This document shows positions 52,901 to 61,347 of a stretch of 64,000 nt of DNA, piece after piece. The first letter of the stretch is position 1. Each line of letters starts with the position of its first letter. Under the pieces are notes generated by a model. The model saw only the letters and a program-made list of their open reading frames with translations, was not told the DNA's origin and ran no database searches. Where the stretch lies: NCBI GenBank assembly GCA_023393015.1, contig JAEWMY010000006.1, forward strand, positions 22,800 through 86,799. The letters run 5' to 3'. A program made the position numbers and the translations under genes. This DNA comes from Spirochaetota bacterium. GTDB taxonomy: Bacteria > Spirochaetota > Spirochaetia > Treponematales > Treponemataceae.

Positions 52901-55900
52901 ACGTCGATCGCGGGACTGAGATGACGAGCGAAGTATCGTACGGCTACGAGGAGACCGACGGAAGCGATTTCGGCAACGTGACGAGGATAACCGACAGGGG
53001 CGACGTCTCGGACGACGACGACGATTACGTCGCGGTGCTCGGCCACCATCGCGACAAGGAACGATATATCGTATCGCCGGTAACCTCCGTCGTCGTGACG
53101 GGGCGCGGCGGGGAGATCAGAAGACGGGAAGGCGTCTATACCGACGAGGGATGCCTTGAGAGCCTTACCGTCTTTCACGCGGATGGGAAGGGCGCGACGA
53201 CGAGGTTGACCTGGGACCAGTATGGAAACATCGCGTCGGTTACCGATCCGCGCGGGGCGCGTACCGAGTATGAGTATGACCCGATTTTACACGCCTTTCC
53301 CGTCGCCGTGTCGATGGGCGGCAAGGGCGTTCGGGGACGGTATCGCTCGCGGTACGAGTGGAATCCTGTTTCGGGGGCGAAACTGTCCGAAACGGACCCG
53401 GGCGGAGGCGTCATCCGCTACGAGTATGACGCGTATAGTCGCCTGTCGAGGTGCCTGTCGCCGTACGACGGTCCGGAAACTCCCGCGGTCGAGCACGAAT
53501 ATCATCCGTCGCGGGAGGGCTTGCCCGGCTACGCGATAACGAAAAACAAGATCACGCACGATCCGGGGGACGGGGCGACAATGGAAACGGTCGTCGTCGT
53601 CGATCCCTTCCGGAGAACGCTCGCGACGGCGAAACGCGGTTCCTTCGTCGACGGGCTCGGGTCGGAGACGATCGGTTGGAACGTCTCCGGACTGACGAGG
53701 TACGACGAGATGGGACGCGCGGCGGAATTCGGTCAGGACGTTTTCAGTCGCGTCGGCGACGCGCGCGAGTTCGCCATGGGAGACGGATGCGCGGAGATTT
53801 CCCGGCTGTATCGCGACCTCGTACGGTCGACGACCAATTCCTACGACGCGCTCGACAGGATCGCTTCCGAGTCGTATCCCGGCGGGGAGAGCGTCTCGTA
53901 TGAGTACGGAATCTGGGGAGTATCGGTACCCGTCGGAGACGGCTTTCGCGCGCGAACCGCCGAATGGACGGCGAGAACCGACGAGAACGGGAACGCCTCC
54001 GTCCGGTTTCGCGACGCGCGCGGGAATGTCGTGAGAGTCGCGAGCCATTCGGGCGTCTTTGATCCAGCCGCCGCGGACGCGGCCCTGACGGGAGCGAGTT
54101 TCGAGTACGATCCCCTCGGGCAAATGATTCGCGCTCTTGACTTCTTCGGGAATCCGGTCGTTGTCGAATACGACATGGCGGGGCGCCGGCTTTCAGTCGA
54201 GTCGGCCGATTCGGGAAGGAAGGAGTATTCCTATGACGACTCCGGAAACCTCGTTCGCGAAAGCGATTCGGCGCTTCGCGCGGAAAACGCCGCCGTTCAT
54301 TACGCCTACGACGGACTCAATCGCCTCGTCGGCGTCGATTATCCCTTTTCCGAAGATGCCGCCATAACCTACGGCGAACCGGAATCGGGTCATGGGGCGG
54401 GAAGGAAGACGTTCGTCGAGGACGAGAGCGGGACGATCGCCTACTCGTACGGGGCGCTCGGCGAGGTCGTACGAGAAAGGCGGACTATCAAGAGGATGAA
54501 CGTCTGCGACGGGGAGATTTCGCAGGAGATGCGCTATGAGTTCGACTATCTCGGGAGGACGCGATCCGTAGAATATCCCGACGGAGAGGTTGTCGAGTAT
54601 TCGTATGATACGGGCGGTCTCGTGAACGGCGTTCGCGGTACGAGGCTCGGCGTTCGTTTCGATTACGTGCGTTCCGTCACTTACGACGAGTTCGGCCAGA
54701 GATCGTCGATCGAGTACGGAAACGGCGTGAGAACTACGTACGAGTACGACGAAAACAGGAGATGGCTTTCCGCCGTGAGGACGACGGAGGGAACGGAGGA
54801 CGCGGACAGCCTCTATCAGAATATCGCGTACGGGCATGACGGGGTCGGAAACGTGACGTTCGCGGACAACGACGCCTTTATCTCGAGGACCCGGCACGAG
54901 TATCGGTATGACGACCTGTACCGGCTTACGCGGGCGGAGGGAGTGAGCGTGAGCCGCCCGTACGCGCCGTCGTATACGGCGAGATACGTGCAGGAATTTA
55001 CGTATGACGCGATCGGGAACGTCTTGTCGAAGGAAAGCTTCTCTTCCGTAGACGCGTACGACCCGTCGGTGCGCGATCTCACGTACTCGTTCGAAAGTGC
55101 GTTCGAGGCTGATTTGCATCCGTATCGGGCGATTCGTTCCGGAGACATGAGGTACCGCTACGACGCGAACGGAAATTTGAAACTGGAGTGCAAGGGTGAA
55201 ATTCCTCCGGACGGGAATGCCACCAAGCGCTCGATCGAACGTCGGGGAGATTCGGCATACGGTACCGATCACGGGTTTGCCTTGTTCGAGGACGGGGGAC
55301 AGGATCACGCGAGCGCGGAATCGCGTTCGTTCTCCTGGAACGAGCGGAATCTCATGCGTTCGAGCAAGGACGCGAGGCATTACGTGCGGTACGTTTACGG
55401 TCATGACGGGGTGCGCGCGGTCAAGTGCTCCTCGCGGGGGGAAACGCTCTATTTCAACGGCATGTGGCAGTTAAACGACGCGTATGATCGGGATTTCAGG
55501 TCGAGCAAGCATATTTACGTGGGCGAAGCGAGAGTCGCCACGAAATGCGGGATGCGCGGCGAAACGAGTGTCAGCTACGAGAGCCGGAATATGTATTACT
55601 ACCATCCGGATCATCTGGGAAGCGTGCAGTTGGTGACGGATTTCGCGGGGCAGGTATACGAGCGGATGGAATACGCGCCGTACGGCGAGACGTGGATCGA
55701 GGAGAAGGGGTCCCTTCCCACTCCTTTCAGGTTTACCGGAAAGGAGATTGACGGCGAGACGGGGCTGTATTACCATGGGGCCCGGTATATGGACCCGAAG
55801 TACTGTCGGTGGCTGTCGGCGGATCCAGCGCTTGGCGACTATGTGCCCGGCGCTCCCGTCAGCGACGCCGCGCGAAAGCGCAACAACAACCTCCCCGGCC

Positions 55901-56493
55901 TGGGCGGCCTCTACAATCCCGTCAACTTCGCGCTCTACCACTACGCCGCCAACAACCCCGTGAGGTACGTGGACCCGGACGGGAGGGAGAGTGCAGATGC
56001 GGCTTACTCGAGGTTGCAAAGAATTGCAAAATATCAGTGGCCTGTGAGCGAAGGACGAATTGTTTCTGCCTATGGAAATAGAGCAGATGCGATACCCGCC
56101 TCACACCCTGGTATTGATATTGCACCACTAATCCCTGGAAAGAAGGGTCAAAGTGTTTTCGCGATCGAAAAAGGCAAAGTTATTGAGAAAGGAACATCTC
56201 CTGGCGGAAGCAGCCAAATATTCATTGAGCATGGTAATGGCGAAATATCTGTTTATAAACACCAAGGAGTCACCAATGTCACAAGGGGGGATGTTGTAGA
56301 GAAGGGACAGAAAATTGCTGAAATGGGTGATGCAGGCTCGCCTGGAAGAGTGCATTTGCATTTTGAGATCAGGCCAGAAGGAAGCAAAGTGCAAGCTGAT
56401 GCAATTGATCCGATACCCAAACTTCCGACGATGCCCGAATCTATTAAAATTGAGAAAGGTGTTAGAAGGTCGAACGGTACTTTGGTCAATTAA
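46993..56493 (+). CDS. Exported SpvB/FG-GAP/RHS polymorphic toxin with LytM (M23) tip
   Basis: This 3166-residue protein begins with a signal peptide (MKTRVIALVVVYACAAAF). A ZU5-like domain (about 35-150, ISIPPGAVRAPTEITL) and an SpvB region (about 175-560, NPFGTASFDIPLEVPGG) follow. FG-GAP/VCBS calcium loops are at about 558, 649, 1442, 1551, 1644 and 1797 (D-x-DGDGxxD), then YD-repeats from about 2071 and the RHS core end (GLYYHGARYMDPKYCRWLSADP, NNPVRYVDPDGR at about 2985-2998). The last 165 residues are a LytM peptidase with metal/catalytic residues H3038-x3-D3042, H3090, and H3121-x-H3123. In effect it is a fused TcB-TcC cage with a toxin tip. The DNA from about 55,990 is AT-rich, unlike the rest, as in swapped polymorphic-toxin ends. 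Start 46993 has GGGGGA upstream. Confidence 0.88.
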   Translation: MKTRVIALVVVYACAAAFCLPLAFARDPVCAKVTATAEAGGRARVGQAEISIPPGAVRAPTEITLTMLSETEDIGDGLSNVTAGATGYRFEPKGMTFELPVEVRIGYDPSLDARPEALEDLYTYFYDEREERWKALERIGIDRERSTLVSATTHFTDMVNAALTLPEAPDPVSFNVNSIKSLAAADPNAGIPEFRGLGANPFGTASFDIPLEVPGGRAGMKPAVALAYSSEGGANLAGKGFDLRAGGCLSIDTRNRLPSYDYGDEYILDGEKLEEVPGQSPSPGPRSAEIEYRHKSNRNFERIVRKRAVIDGVETTYWTVTDKTGRKRVYGLGAGWTGPDESRKYEWKLSREIDAYGNAIDYSYDKRSGENFAYLARVSYTGRARGELQSAGDEPGPYAVDFSWTETRRDKRSSFRGKFLQRTTRELRSVTMSYAGTNAWSYGFEYDHNENRHLILRSIAKNVDGREFWNYGFEYYGAGATAVDADVEVDGFDDPIDWAIPDRGGRALSKTGSSGGGASLYLGLKFYIPYIFGRYVVASVGASVGAQTTVTGTKTTLIDIDGDGLSDMVWQTDAGLEYARNAGIGPDGTGSFDDAWSGTPLFPLTGKSLNKESQTTYSLSFSESLGPAAANLTEQWSETSSRGVFADVDGDGFVDYLTSDDTTYQRNSVAGFGPVDWTDIAEGVRPSALFGKNRETFERTYYSQEPYLVWRPAYAGRVVVTQRAALVEPTAASDDGASLDGYHAASDDGETSSSERFARIPLSRAQVSGESSAEREVIVGDRFFFHYDAGGSCDRDDAACSITVAYRSVRPFAYIGESSSVRLAERVSSSSRREELELLYDYSEVPGERGVTFEYALKPEWEESIQRDPGIATRLYLDGARSFPDAVPEDAFYALADLGSAAASLRFFDGRKIVERRLPVNRVLLSGFAYEGERGRFVRRETTGDLMRFVAESQGSLNGTFTRDSAEGYFDRYWNGLGDGDKMAFGLVPSPDAGEPSIPYRKGTVSFIAGPTLEEALDPRIDPADMRGAVVGESTFFRDSDGATCRVSGDTAYRTTDGREDPIDATVERLGDLLRVTVGKAGVLTVYALSGKTSQLASVDGATFDSRVLPVLRERARPDGESFPGLTEEELATVWEERLAGLLSLFSFDGAAYVTRDGLSAEERAYVAGLYSFCALARYASCATRFVYTDEAEFAVETAAGGATGYRVPVIRDGAVTSRWVDLPVYDSVADFSADDARGIDRMTERFGISSSSDADDRGDEGGMRLAEYARGGNKGWYYGLWSGYRDFDPLSIGKETERPRDGANAREPPYSRDIRKNEDPDGIPFLPCSARDPSFTLGTDVLIGDVSRVSDPSLDCELGTTVTETAYGSFYDGRRIHVERIGGTAYESAANANAGPDGRTPGKLGASASGATDVGVSVGIAGLGGQISENKGTSWQYKGLMDVNGDRFPDMIHFDDDCDPEKLGFSVQPGTGSGFARAIRYEGRLPAMSVTENYGHGFGVSLNPGGFASSKNDATGKQTELTVTVGGCGDMPSVGISGSYGRSVVASRFVDMNGDGLPDQVSRDGVGSFFVALNTGDGAFAEFENWGEGIDRKVSDDLGVSVRSAGVSTSRNSSVGLPVPVGFFLGADISVSTSTNETVSDLIDINGDGLPDQVYKRNGEPFFVARLNLGDSFDPTETRLRRPEWDDEEAMNLAIADSVRDGGKALTSSASGGLYDEAAEREPAFSVDVETMKAHPAARETAILSLKDVMESTSGVTYNVAISVDVVIRYYLLGIFITPGTSLNFGHTTSMMRFADIDGDGLPDHVRHVAGMPRAQVKRNALGTNGLLRAVKTPYGERVELEYVPAGNTVDMPQRRYVLGRVRRSSGFGEVGNPDIATGPKSFETEFSYEGGKYDRDEREFYGFRAVTERRAGDIGSTRTVFANDRYYRKGMVEETLRYRAEGELAIRTKYGIDARYPRVTSETTTKYDVDRGTEMTSEVSYGYEETDGSDFGNVTRITDRGDVSDDDDDYVAVLGHHRDKERYIVSPVTSVVVTGRGGEIRRREGVYTDEGCLESLTVFHADGKGATTRLTWDQYGNIASVTDPRGARTEYEYDPILHAFPVAVSMGGKGVRGRYRSRYEWNPVSGAKLSETDPGGGVIRYEYDAYSRLSRCLSPYDGPETPAVEHEYHPSREGLPGYAITKNKITHDPGDGATMETVVVVDPFRRTLATAKRGSFVDGLGSETIGWNVSGLTRYDEMGRAAEFGQDVFSRVGDAREFAMGDGCAEISRLYRDLVRSTTNSYDALDRIASESYPGGESVSYEYGIWGVSVPVGDGFRARTAEWTARTDENGNASVRFRDARGNVVRVASHSGVFDPAAADAALTGASFEYDPLGQMIRALDFFGNPVVVEYDMAGRRLSVESADSGRKEYSYDDSGNLVRESDSALRAENAAVHYAYDGLNRLVGVDYPFSEDAAITYGEPESGHGAGRKTFVEDESGTIAYSYGALGEVVRERRTIKRMNVCDGEISQEMRYEFDYLGRTRSVEYPDGEVVEYSYDTGGLVNGVRGTRLGVRFDYVRSVTYDEFGQRSSIEYGNGVRTTYEYDENRRWLSAVRTTEGTEDADSLYQNIAYGHDGVGNVTFADNDAFISRTRHEYRYDDLYRLTRAEGVSVSRPYAPSYTARYVQEFTYDAIGNVLSKESFSSVDAYDPSVRDLTYSFESAFEADLHPYRAIRSGDMRYRYDANGNLKLECKGEIPPDGNATKRSIERRGDSAYGTDHGFALFEDGGQDHASAESRSFSWNERNLMRSSKDARHYVRYVYGHDGVRAVKCSSRGETLYFNGMWQLNDAYDRDFRSSKHIYVGEARVATKCGMRGETSVSYESRNMYYYHPDHLGSVQLVTDFAGQVYERMEYAPYGETWIEEKGSLPTPFRFTGKEIDGETGLYYHGARYMDPKYCRWLSADPALGDYVPGAPVSDAARKRNNNLPGLGGLYNPVNFALYHYAANNPVRYVDPDGRESADAAYSRLQRIAKYQWPVSEGRIVSAYGNRADAIPASHPGIDIAPLIPGKKGQSVFAIEKGKVIEKGTSPGGSSQIFIEHGNGEISVYKHQGVTNVTRGDVVEKGQKIAEMGDAGSPGRVHLHFEIRPEGSKVQADAIDPIPKLPTMPESIKIEKGVRRSNGTLVN

Positions 56494-56505
56494 TAGGAGA
56501 ATCAA

Positions 56506-56985
56506 ATGAAAAGGATAATTCTTATATTCTTTGTCTTGTTATACTCTTTGGCTTTCTCGGAAGATCAAAAAAAGGGTCTTGTCAATAATGAATCATTTTG
56601 CTTTCTTCATAAAGCAAGTGGTCAAAAAATAAGCTTCGGGTCTGATGTTAAGATATTGACGAAAACACTAGGACGTCCGAAGCAAACTTCAGAAACAATC
56701 AACGAAATAAAGTTCAGGAAAATCTCATGGACAGGATGCGATATCCATGTAATACCAAAAAAAATAATCCTGATTGTGACTCTTACAGATTCGAGTTTTT
56801 CGACTATAGATGGAATAAGTGTGGGTGATACCAAAGATGCTGTCATTAAAGAATACGGGCAGCCTATAATGGTTGCCGAAACGTATATTCAATATTATTA
56901 TTCATCTTTTGAGGAGACTTGGTTTATAAACTTTTTTATTGATGATGATAAGGTTGAATCGATACAAATGCATCGCCTTGACTGA
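56506..56985 (+). CDS. Putative exported immunity protein
   Basis: This 159-residue protein has a clear Sec signal peptide (MKRIILIFFVLLYSLAFS) and a small alpha/beta domain with no recognised family (TIDGISVGDTKDAVIKEYGQP may be a SmpA/OmlA-like stretch). It starts 12 bases after the RHS stop with an AGGAGA site and shares the low GC content of the RHS tip, so the two seem to have moved together. Export to the periplasm fits protection against a peptidoglycan peptidase acting there. The immunity assignment rests on position and localisation only. Confidence 0.6.
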   Translation: MKRIILIFFVLLYSLAFSEDQKKGLVNNESFCFLHKASGQKISFGSDVKILTKTLGRPKQTSETINEIKFRKISWTGCDIHVIPKKIILIVTLTDSSFSTIDGISVGDTKDAVIKEYGQPIMVAETYIQYYYSSFEETWFINFFIDDDKVESIQMHRLD

Positions 56986-57088
56986 TCGGTTATTGGCTTT
57001 TTGCGTGGAGTCTCCAACCCTTTCTGAATTCGTTTTTGCCACTGCTGCTACGTCTTCCCAGCTTCGCTCAACTTCCTTCCTTTCTTCC

Positions 57089-57118
57089 TTGATATCAACC
57101 CATAATCCGCGATACAAT
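57089..57118 (+). promoter_or_regulatory. Promoter of the XpaC-TelA operon
   Basis: TTGATA (57089-57094), 18 bases, TACAAT (57113-57118), placed so that the ATG at 57117 lies inside the -10 and the ATG at 57135 is the usable start. Confidence 0.6.
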
Positions 57119-57134
57119 GGTGGTTCAGGGAGAA

Positions 57135-57740
57135 ATGCCGTTGAGCGACAATTCGCCGGATTGGGTACTTTCGGCGCTGCTTTCGGGCGGCGCGTTCATT
57201 CTCACGTTCGTCGTCGCGGACTTCGCGTTGCCGGTCGCGGCCGGGCTCAGCGCCCTGTCGTTCGCGGGCGGAGCGCTCCTCTTTCGCGTCAAACCGTCGC
57301 GGCGCATAGAGAAGCCCGCCGATCTCGAAAGCGCCCTCCAGGAAGGCCGGCGGAAGCTCGGGGAAATAAAGGCGTACGGACGGAAAATCGGCGACGCGCC
57401 GACCAAGGCGAAGGTCGAGGCCATCAGCGACAGCGTCGAGCGAATATTCGCCGAAATCAGGCGCGACCCCGTCGACCTCAAGATCGCCCGACAGTTCCTT
57501 TCGTATTATCTCGACTCGACCGTTACCATCCTCGACAAGTACGTGACGATATCTTCTCAAACCGTCTCGGACCCCGGCATCCGCGACTCTCTCGCGCGCG
57601 TCGAACGGTCCCTCGACACGATCAATACCGCGTTCGGCAAACAGCTCGCCAGGCTTCTGTCGAATGACCTGCTCGACCTGGATACCGAGCTTTCCCTGCT
57701 TGAAAAGACGTTGGAAATGGAAGGACTTTCGGACAAGTAA
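57135..57740 (+). CDS. XpaC-family (5-bromo-4-chloroindolyl phosphate hydrolysis) protein
   Basis: This 201-residue protein has two N-terminal membrane helices in a hairpin (about residues 14-50) and a helical cytosolic domain with KPADLESALQEGRRKLGEIKAYGRKIGD, matching PF10112. Despite the family name, no hydrolase motif is visible. XpaC-type proteins are usually coupled to TelA, as here, and are thought to work together at the membrane under envelope stress. Start 57135 follows CAGGGAG; an ATG at 57117 lies in the promoter. Confidence 0.88.
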   Translation: MPLSDNSPDWVLSALLSGGAFILTFVVADFALPVAAGLSALSFAGGALLFRVKPSRRIEKPADLESALQEGRRKLGEIKAYGRKIGDAPTKAKVEAISDSVERIFAEIRRDPVDLKIARQFLSYYLDSTVTILDKYVTISSQTVSDPGIRDSLARVERSLDTINTAFGKQLARLLSNDLLDLDTELSLLEKTLEMEGLSDK

Positions 57741-57767
57741 TATATCGAAGTAACAGAGGAGCGAACG

Positions 57768-58832
57768 ATGGCACAAGTCATGGTCGGCGTAAAGGAAGGG
57801 GAACGCGTAACGTTAAGCCTGACGGAAGAGGAACTCTCGAAGGCGAAGGAGATCGCCCGCTGCGTTTCCTCCGACGATTCCCAGTCCGTCATCCAGTTCG
57901 GCGTCAGCGCTCAATCGAAGATATCGGGATTCGCCGACACCATGCTCGGCCAAATCCGGTCGCACGACACCGGATACGTCGGCGAAAGCCTGACCGAGCT
58001 GATGTTCAAGATCAAGGACGTGAAGGTCGACTCGATCGGTAAGGGCGGCGGGTTCCTTTTCAGGCTTATCAACGGCGCGCGGCGCTTTATCGCCCGGTAC
58101 GAGCGGCTCGAGACGCACATCGAACGGATATTGAACGGCCTCGGCGAGGCGCGCATGAAGCTCCTTCGGGACATCACCATGCTCGATCAACTTTACGACA
58201 AGAACCTCGAGTATCTAAAGGAGCTCGATCTCTTCATCGCGGCCGGCCAGCTCAGGATCGACGAACTTCGTTCGACGCAGTTGCCCGAACTCGAAGCCCT
58301 CGTCGCCTCTTCGAACGATCCGGCGGTTACCCAGCGACTCAACGACTTCAACCAGTTTCTGAATCGCTTCGAGAAGAAAGTGCATGACCTCAAGCTGTCG
58401 CGGATGGTCGCCATACAGACGGCGCCGCAGGTTCGGCTCATCCAGAACAACGACCAGGCCCTCGTCGAGAAGATCCAGAGCTCAATCCTGACGACCATCC
58501 CCCTGTGGAAGAGCCAGATCGTCATCGCGATCACCCTCCTGAGGCAGAAGAAGGCCGTCGAGATCCAGAAGGCCGTCACCGACGCGACGAACGACCTTCT
58601 CACGAAGAACTCGGACATGCTCAAGCAGGGAACGGTCGCCGTCGCCACCGAGATGGAACGCGGCATCGTCGAGATCGAGACCCTCAAGAAGGTTAACGAA
58701 GACCTTCTTTCCACGATAGAAGAGACGATCCGGATACAGCGCGAGGGCAAGGCGAAACGGGCGCAGGCGGAAGCCGAGCTCGTCCATATCGAACACGAGC
58801 TTAAAAACAAACTCATGGCGGTGAAAGCATGA
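57768..58832 (+). CDS. TelA/YaaN-family toxic anion resistance protein
   Basis: This 354-residue protein is almost all helical and shows the family hallmarks: GYVGESLTELMFKIKDVKVDS at about residues 77-97, FLFRLINGARRFIARYERLETHIERI, LDQLYDKNLEYLKELDLFIAAG, and TTIPLWKSQIVIAITLLRQKKAVEIQKAVTD. Family members are linked to tellurite and antimicrobial tolerance; the mechanism is unknown. It is a cytosolic partner of XpaC, encoded 27 bases upstream, and its stop overlaps the next gene by four bases. Confidence 0.93.
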   Translation: MAQVMVGVKEGERVTLSLTEEELSKAKEIARCVSSDDSQSVIQFGVSAQSKISGFADTMLGQIRSHDTGYVGESLTELMFKIKDVKVDSIGKGGGFLFRLINGARRFIARYERLETHIERILNGLGEARMKLLRDITMLDQLYDKNLEYLKELDLFIAAGQLRIDELRSTQLPELEALVASSNDPAVTQRLNDFNQFLNRFEKKVHDLKLSRMVAIQTAPQVRLIQNNDQALVEKIQSSILTTIPLWKSQIVIAITLLRQKKAVEIQKAVTDATNDLLTKNSDMLKQGTVAVATEMERGIVEIETLKKVNEDLLSTIEETIRIQREGKAKRAQAEAELVHIEHELKNKLMAVKA

Positions 58833-60493
58833 AAAGGGCGTTATTGGGCGCGGCGATTCTCGTCGTCGCGATCGCGATCGGAGTGGGATACAAGGCATTA
58901 TCGGGCGGATCGCGGGACGGCGGTTCCGCGGGAAACAACAAGAAGGGCGGCGAACTCCAGTACGCGGTCGCGGAGCCGCTCGCGGTAACCGGCGTCGGCG
59001 GGTATCAACTGTCCACCGTCGATCTCGGCGACGGATCCGTACCCCTTTTGAGGATACCTCTCGACACCTGGGGCGGGTACGCCGCCCTGTTCGCGGCGAA
59101 CGGCGGAGCGAAGCCGAGTCGCGAATCGATTTTCTACAAGAAAGGGAAGTTCGCGGTGGAGCTCGTGCCCGAGGAAAGCGCGACCGCGCAGTTGTCCGGT
59201 TACGCGGCGGGACGGTTTCCCGTCATCTGGGCGCCCATGGACAGCCTTCCCCTCCTCTATGACGCCCTCAAGGCCGACAAGCGCATCATGCCGAAGGTCC
59301 TCGGTCTATTCGACTGGTCCTCCGGCGGGGACGGCATCATCGTGAAGGAAGAAATCCGGCGTCCCGCCGACCTTCGTGACCGCGTCGTACTGACGTCAAG
59401 CAACACGCCGTACAGCTTCATGCTCCTGTGGTATCTCGCGCAAAACGGTATGACGGGCAAGGACGTGAAGGTCGTGTGGGTCGACGACGGAGACAAGGCG
59501 CTCGAGATGTTCCGCGACGACGCGCGTATCGTCGCCTGGGTTTCCTGGACTCCGTTCATCAACGACGTCGCGAATCCCGACTCTCCGAGCTACGTGCCGG
59601 GATCGCGTCTGCTCATATCGTCGCGTGACGCGAACCAGCTTATCGCCGACACCTATATCGTACGCAACGACCTCTTCCAGGACAAGCCGGAGATGATGAC
59701 CGCCTTCGTGGAGGCGATGATCGAGGGCTCGCAGGCGATCGGAACCGCGACGTACGCGGCGATGGCCGAGTTTTACAAGCTCTCCGGCGCCGGCGAGGCG
59801 AAGGCGATGCTCGACGACGTGCATATCGCGAACTGGCCCGAGACCCGGATGTTCTTCGACGTCTCGAACCAGATCGGCGCCTACAAGATATTCCTTCTTT
59901 CGCAGGAATACTACAAGCAACTCGGTTCCCTGCCGCAGTCGGCCTCGTACGATCCCGAGCGCGTGCTCAACACGACAGTCATCGACGCGATCGCCGCGAA
60001 AGGCCTCTACAAGGACCAGAAGAACGCGATGATCGACTCCTTCAACAAGAAGGCCTCGTTCGACATCTCCGATCTCGAGAGCCAGCGCGTCGTGCTGACG
60101 AACGACGTCATGCTGTACTTCGAGGCCCAGCGGCTCGATTTCGATCCCGCCTCGAAGAAGCAGGAGATCAAGGACAACCTGCGGATGCTCGCGCAGGTAA
60201 CCGAACAGACGGAATTCCTCGCGACGACCGTCATCAAGCTCGTCGGTCATCTCGATACGGCCAAGGTAGAAGAGTACCGCGCGAAGGGCAACCAGGCTTT
60301 TATCGAGGCGAGCGCGCAGGCGAAGCTCATCTCCAAGAAGCGGGCGGAATTCGTGAAGAAGCTGCTGGTCGAGAAATTCTCGGTGGACGCCGAGCGGATC
60401 GTTACCGAGGGTCGTGGATGGGACAGTCCGATCGATCCCGAGGACCCCGCAAAAAACCGCCGGGTCGAAGTCCAGTTTATCTCGCTGGAGTAG
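58829..60493 (+). CDS. Periplasmic binding protein fused to an OmpA-like domain
   Basis: This 554-residue protein has an N-terminal anchor or signal (about residues 5-22). It has a NitT/TauT-type substrate-binding fold (about 75-330: PLDTWGGYAALFAANGG, FPVIWAPMDSLPLL, ELVIL-type hinge in VVLTSSNTPYSFMLLWYL, ADTYIVRNDLFQDKPEMMTAFVEAMIEGS). It ends in an OmpA-like peptidoglycan-binding domain (about 430-554, EFVKKLLVEKFSVDAERIVTEGRGW, KNRRVEVQFI). A binding protein tied to the wall through OmpA is unusual. It overlaps the TelA stop and lies four bases before the VWA gene, so it belongs to this operon. Confidence 0.85.
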   Translation: MKRALLGAAILVVAIAIGVGYKALSGGSRDGGSAGNNKKGGELQYAVAEPLAVTGVGGYQLSTVDLGDGSVPLLRIPLDTWGGYAALFAANGGAKPSRESIFYKKGKFAVELVPEESATAQLSGYAAGRFPVIWAPMDSLPLLYDALKADKRIMPKVLGLFDWSSGGDGIIVKEEIRRPADLRDRVVLTSSNTPYSFMLLWYLAQNGMTGKDVKVVWVDDGDKALEMFRDDARIVAWVSWTPFINDVANPDSPSYVPGSRLLISSRDANQLIADTYIVRNDLFQDKPEMMTAFVEAMIEGSQAIGTATYAAMAEFYKLSGAGEAKAMLDDVHIANWPETRMFFDVSNQIGAYKIFLLSQEYYKQLGSLPQSASYDPERVLNTTVIDAIAAKGLYKDQKNAMIDSFNKKASFDISDLESQRVVLTNDVMLYFEAQRLDFDPASKKQEIKDNLRMLAQVTEQTEFLATTVIKLVGHLDTAKVEEYRAKGNQAFIEASAQAKLISKKRAEFVKKLLVEKFSVDAERIVTEGRGWDSPIDPEDPAKNRRVEVQFISLE

Positions 60494-60496
60494 GGT

Positions 60497-61312
60497 ATGA
60501 ATAAAACAACCGCGGCCGCGCTACTCGCGAGCGTCGGCCTTCTCTCGGGATGTTTCAGGGGCGCCGACGGCGCGGACACGGGCGTTAACGCGAACGCCCC
60601 GGGATCCCCGAAGCCCGCAAAAAAGTCCGGATACGAGCTTTCGTTCGGCGACGACTTCAAGGCGGGCATGAACTACGTCGACGACCTCGGCATATCCATC
60701 GTGATCGCGATGGACGTGTCGGGTTCGATGGCGAACCGTCCGAAATCCGGCGGAGAGGTGAAATATCTCCAAGCGGCCGACGCCCTCGGGACGGTCACCG
60801 AGTATCTCGCCTCGCTTGCCGCCTCCATGCCCGATATCCGCGTGAACGTCGCGATCCTTTCCTTTAGTTCCGGCGTGAAGACGATCCTGCCGCTTACCGT
60901 TCTCGACAAGGAAGGCCTCGCCCTCATGAGAGGCGCGTGCGAAGCCGCGAACTTCGAGCCGAAGGGGACGACGGCGATCGGGAAGGCCCTCGAGCGTGGG
61001 AGCGAGATTCTCGCGCAGTCCGGAACGATATTCAACAGTCTTATCGTTGTGACCGACGGCGAGAACACGAACCCTCCCAAGCCGGAGGACGTCATGAAGG
61101 CGATATACGCGAACAACAACAACAAGTCGACGGAGGACAACCCGGTGCGAACGTCCACGCAGCTTGTCAGCGTCGTGACCTTCGACGTGTACGGCCCCGA
61201 GTTCGACCGGCTTCACGACCTGGGCGCGCGCATAATTTCCGCCTCGGATCGCGCCGAGCTCGAGTCCGGATTGAAGAACCTCCTCGAGGCGGATATAACG
61301 AAACTGGAGTAG
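60497..61312 (+). CDS. VWA-domain lipoprotein
   Basis: This 271-residue protein has the lipobox LLSGC (Cys19) and a linker, then a von Willebrand A domain with the MIDAS motif D73-V-S-G-S (IVIAMDVSGSMANRP), a later Thr in FEPKGTTAIGKAL and the Asp in VVTDGENTN. Such domains bind a partner through a divalent metal. It is exposed on the outer side of a membrane. It lies four bases after the binding-protein/OmpA gene, which suggests that its ligand may be that protein or another member of the operon. Confidence 0.88.
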   Translation: MNKTTAAALLASVGLLSGCFRGADGADTGVNANAPGSPKPAKKSGYELSFGDDFKAGMNYVDDLGISIVIAMDVSGSMANRPKSGGEVKYLQAADALGTVTEYLASLAASMPDIRVNVAILSFSSGVKTILPLTVLDKEGLALMRGACEAANFEPKGTTAIGKALERGSEILAQSGTIFNSLIVVTDGENTNPPKPEDVMKAIYANNNNKSTEDNPVRTSTQLVSVVTFDVYGPEFDRLHDLGARIISASDRAELESGLKNLLEADITKLE

Positions 61313-61347
61313 GTTTTTTTTGATCGACACCGTAGTAAAGTCGGGTC

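Noticed and set aside
56939..57667. A 242-codon frame overlapping the immunity and XpaC genes
   Set aside because: Out of frame with XpaC, basic low-complexity product, no ribosome site, and it contains the XpaC promoter.
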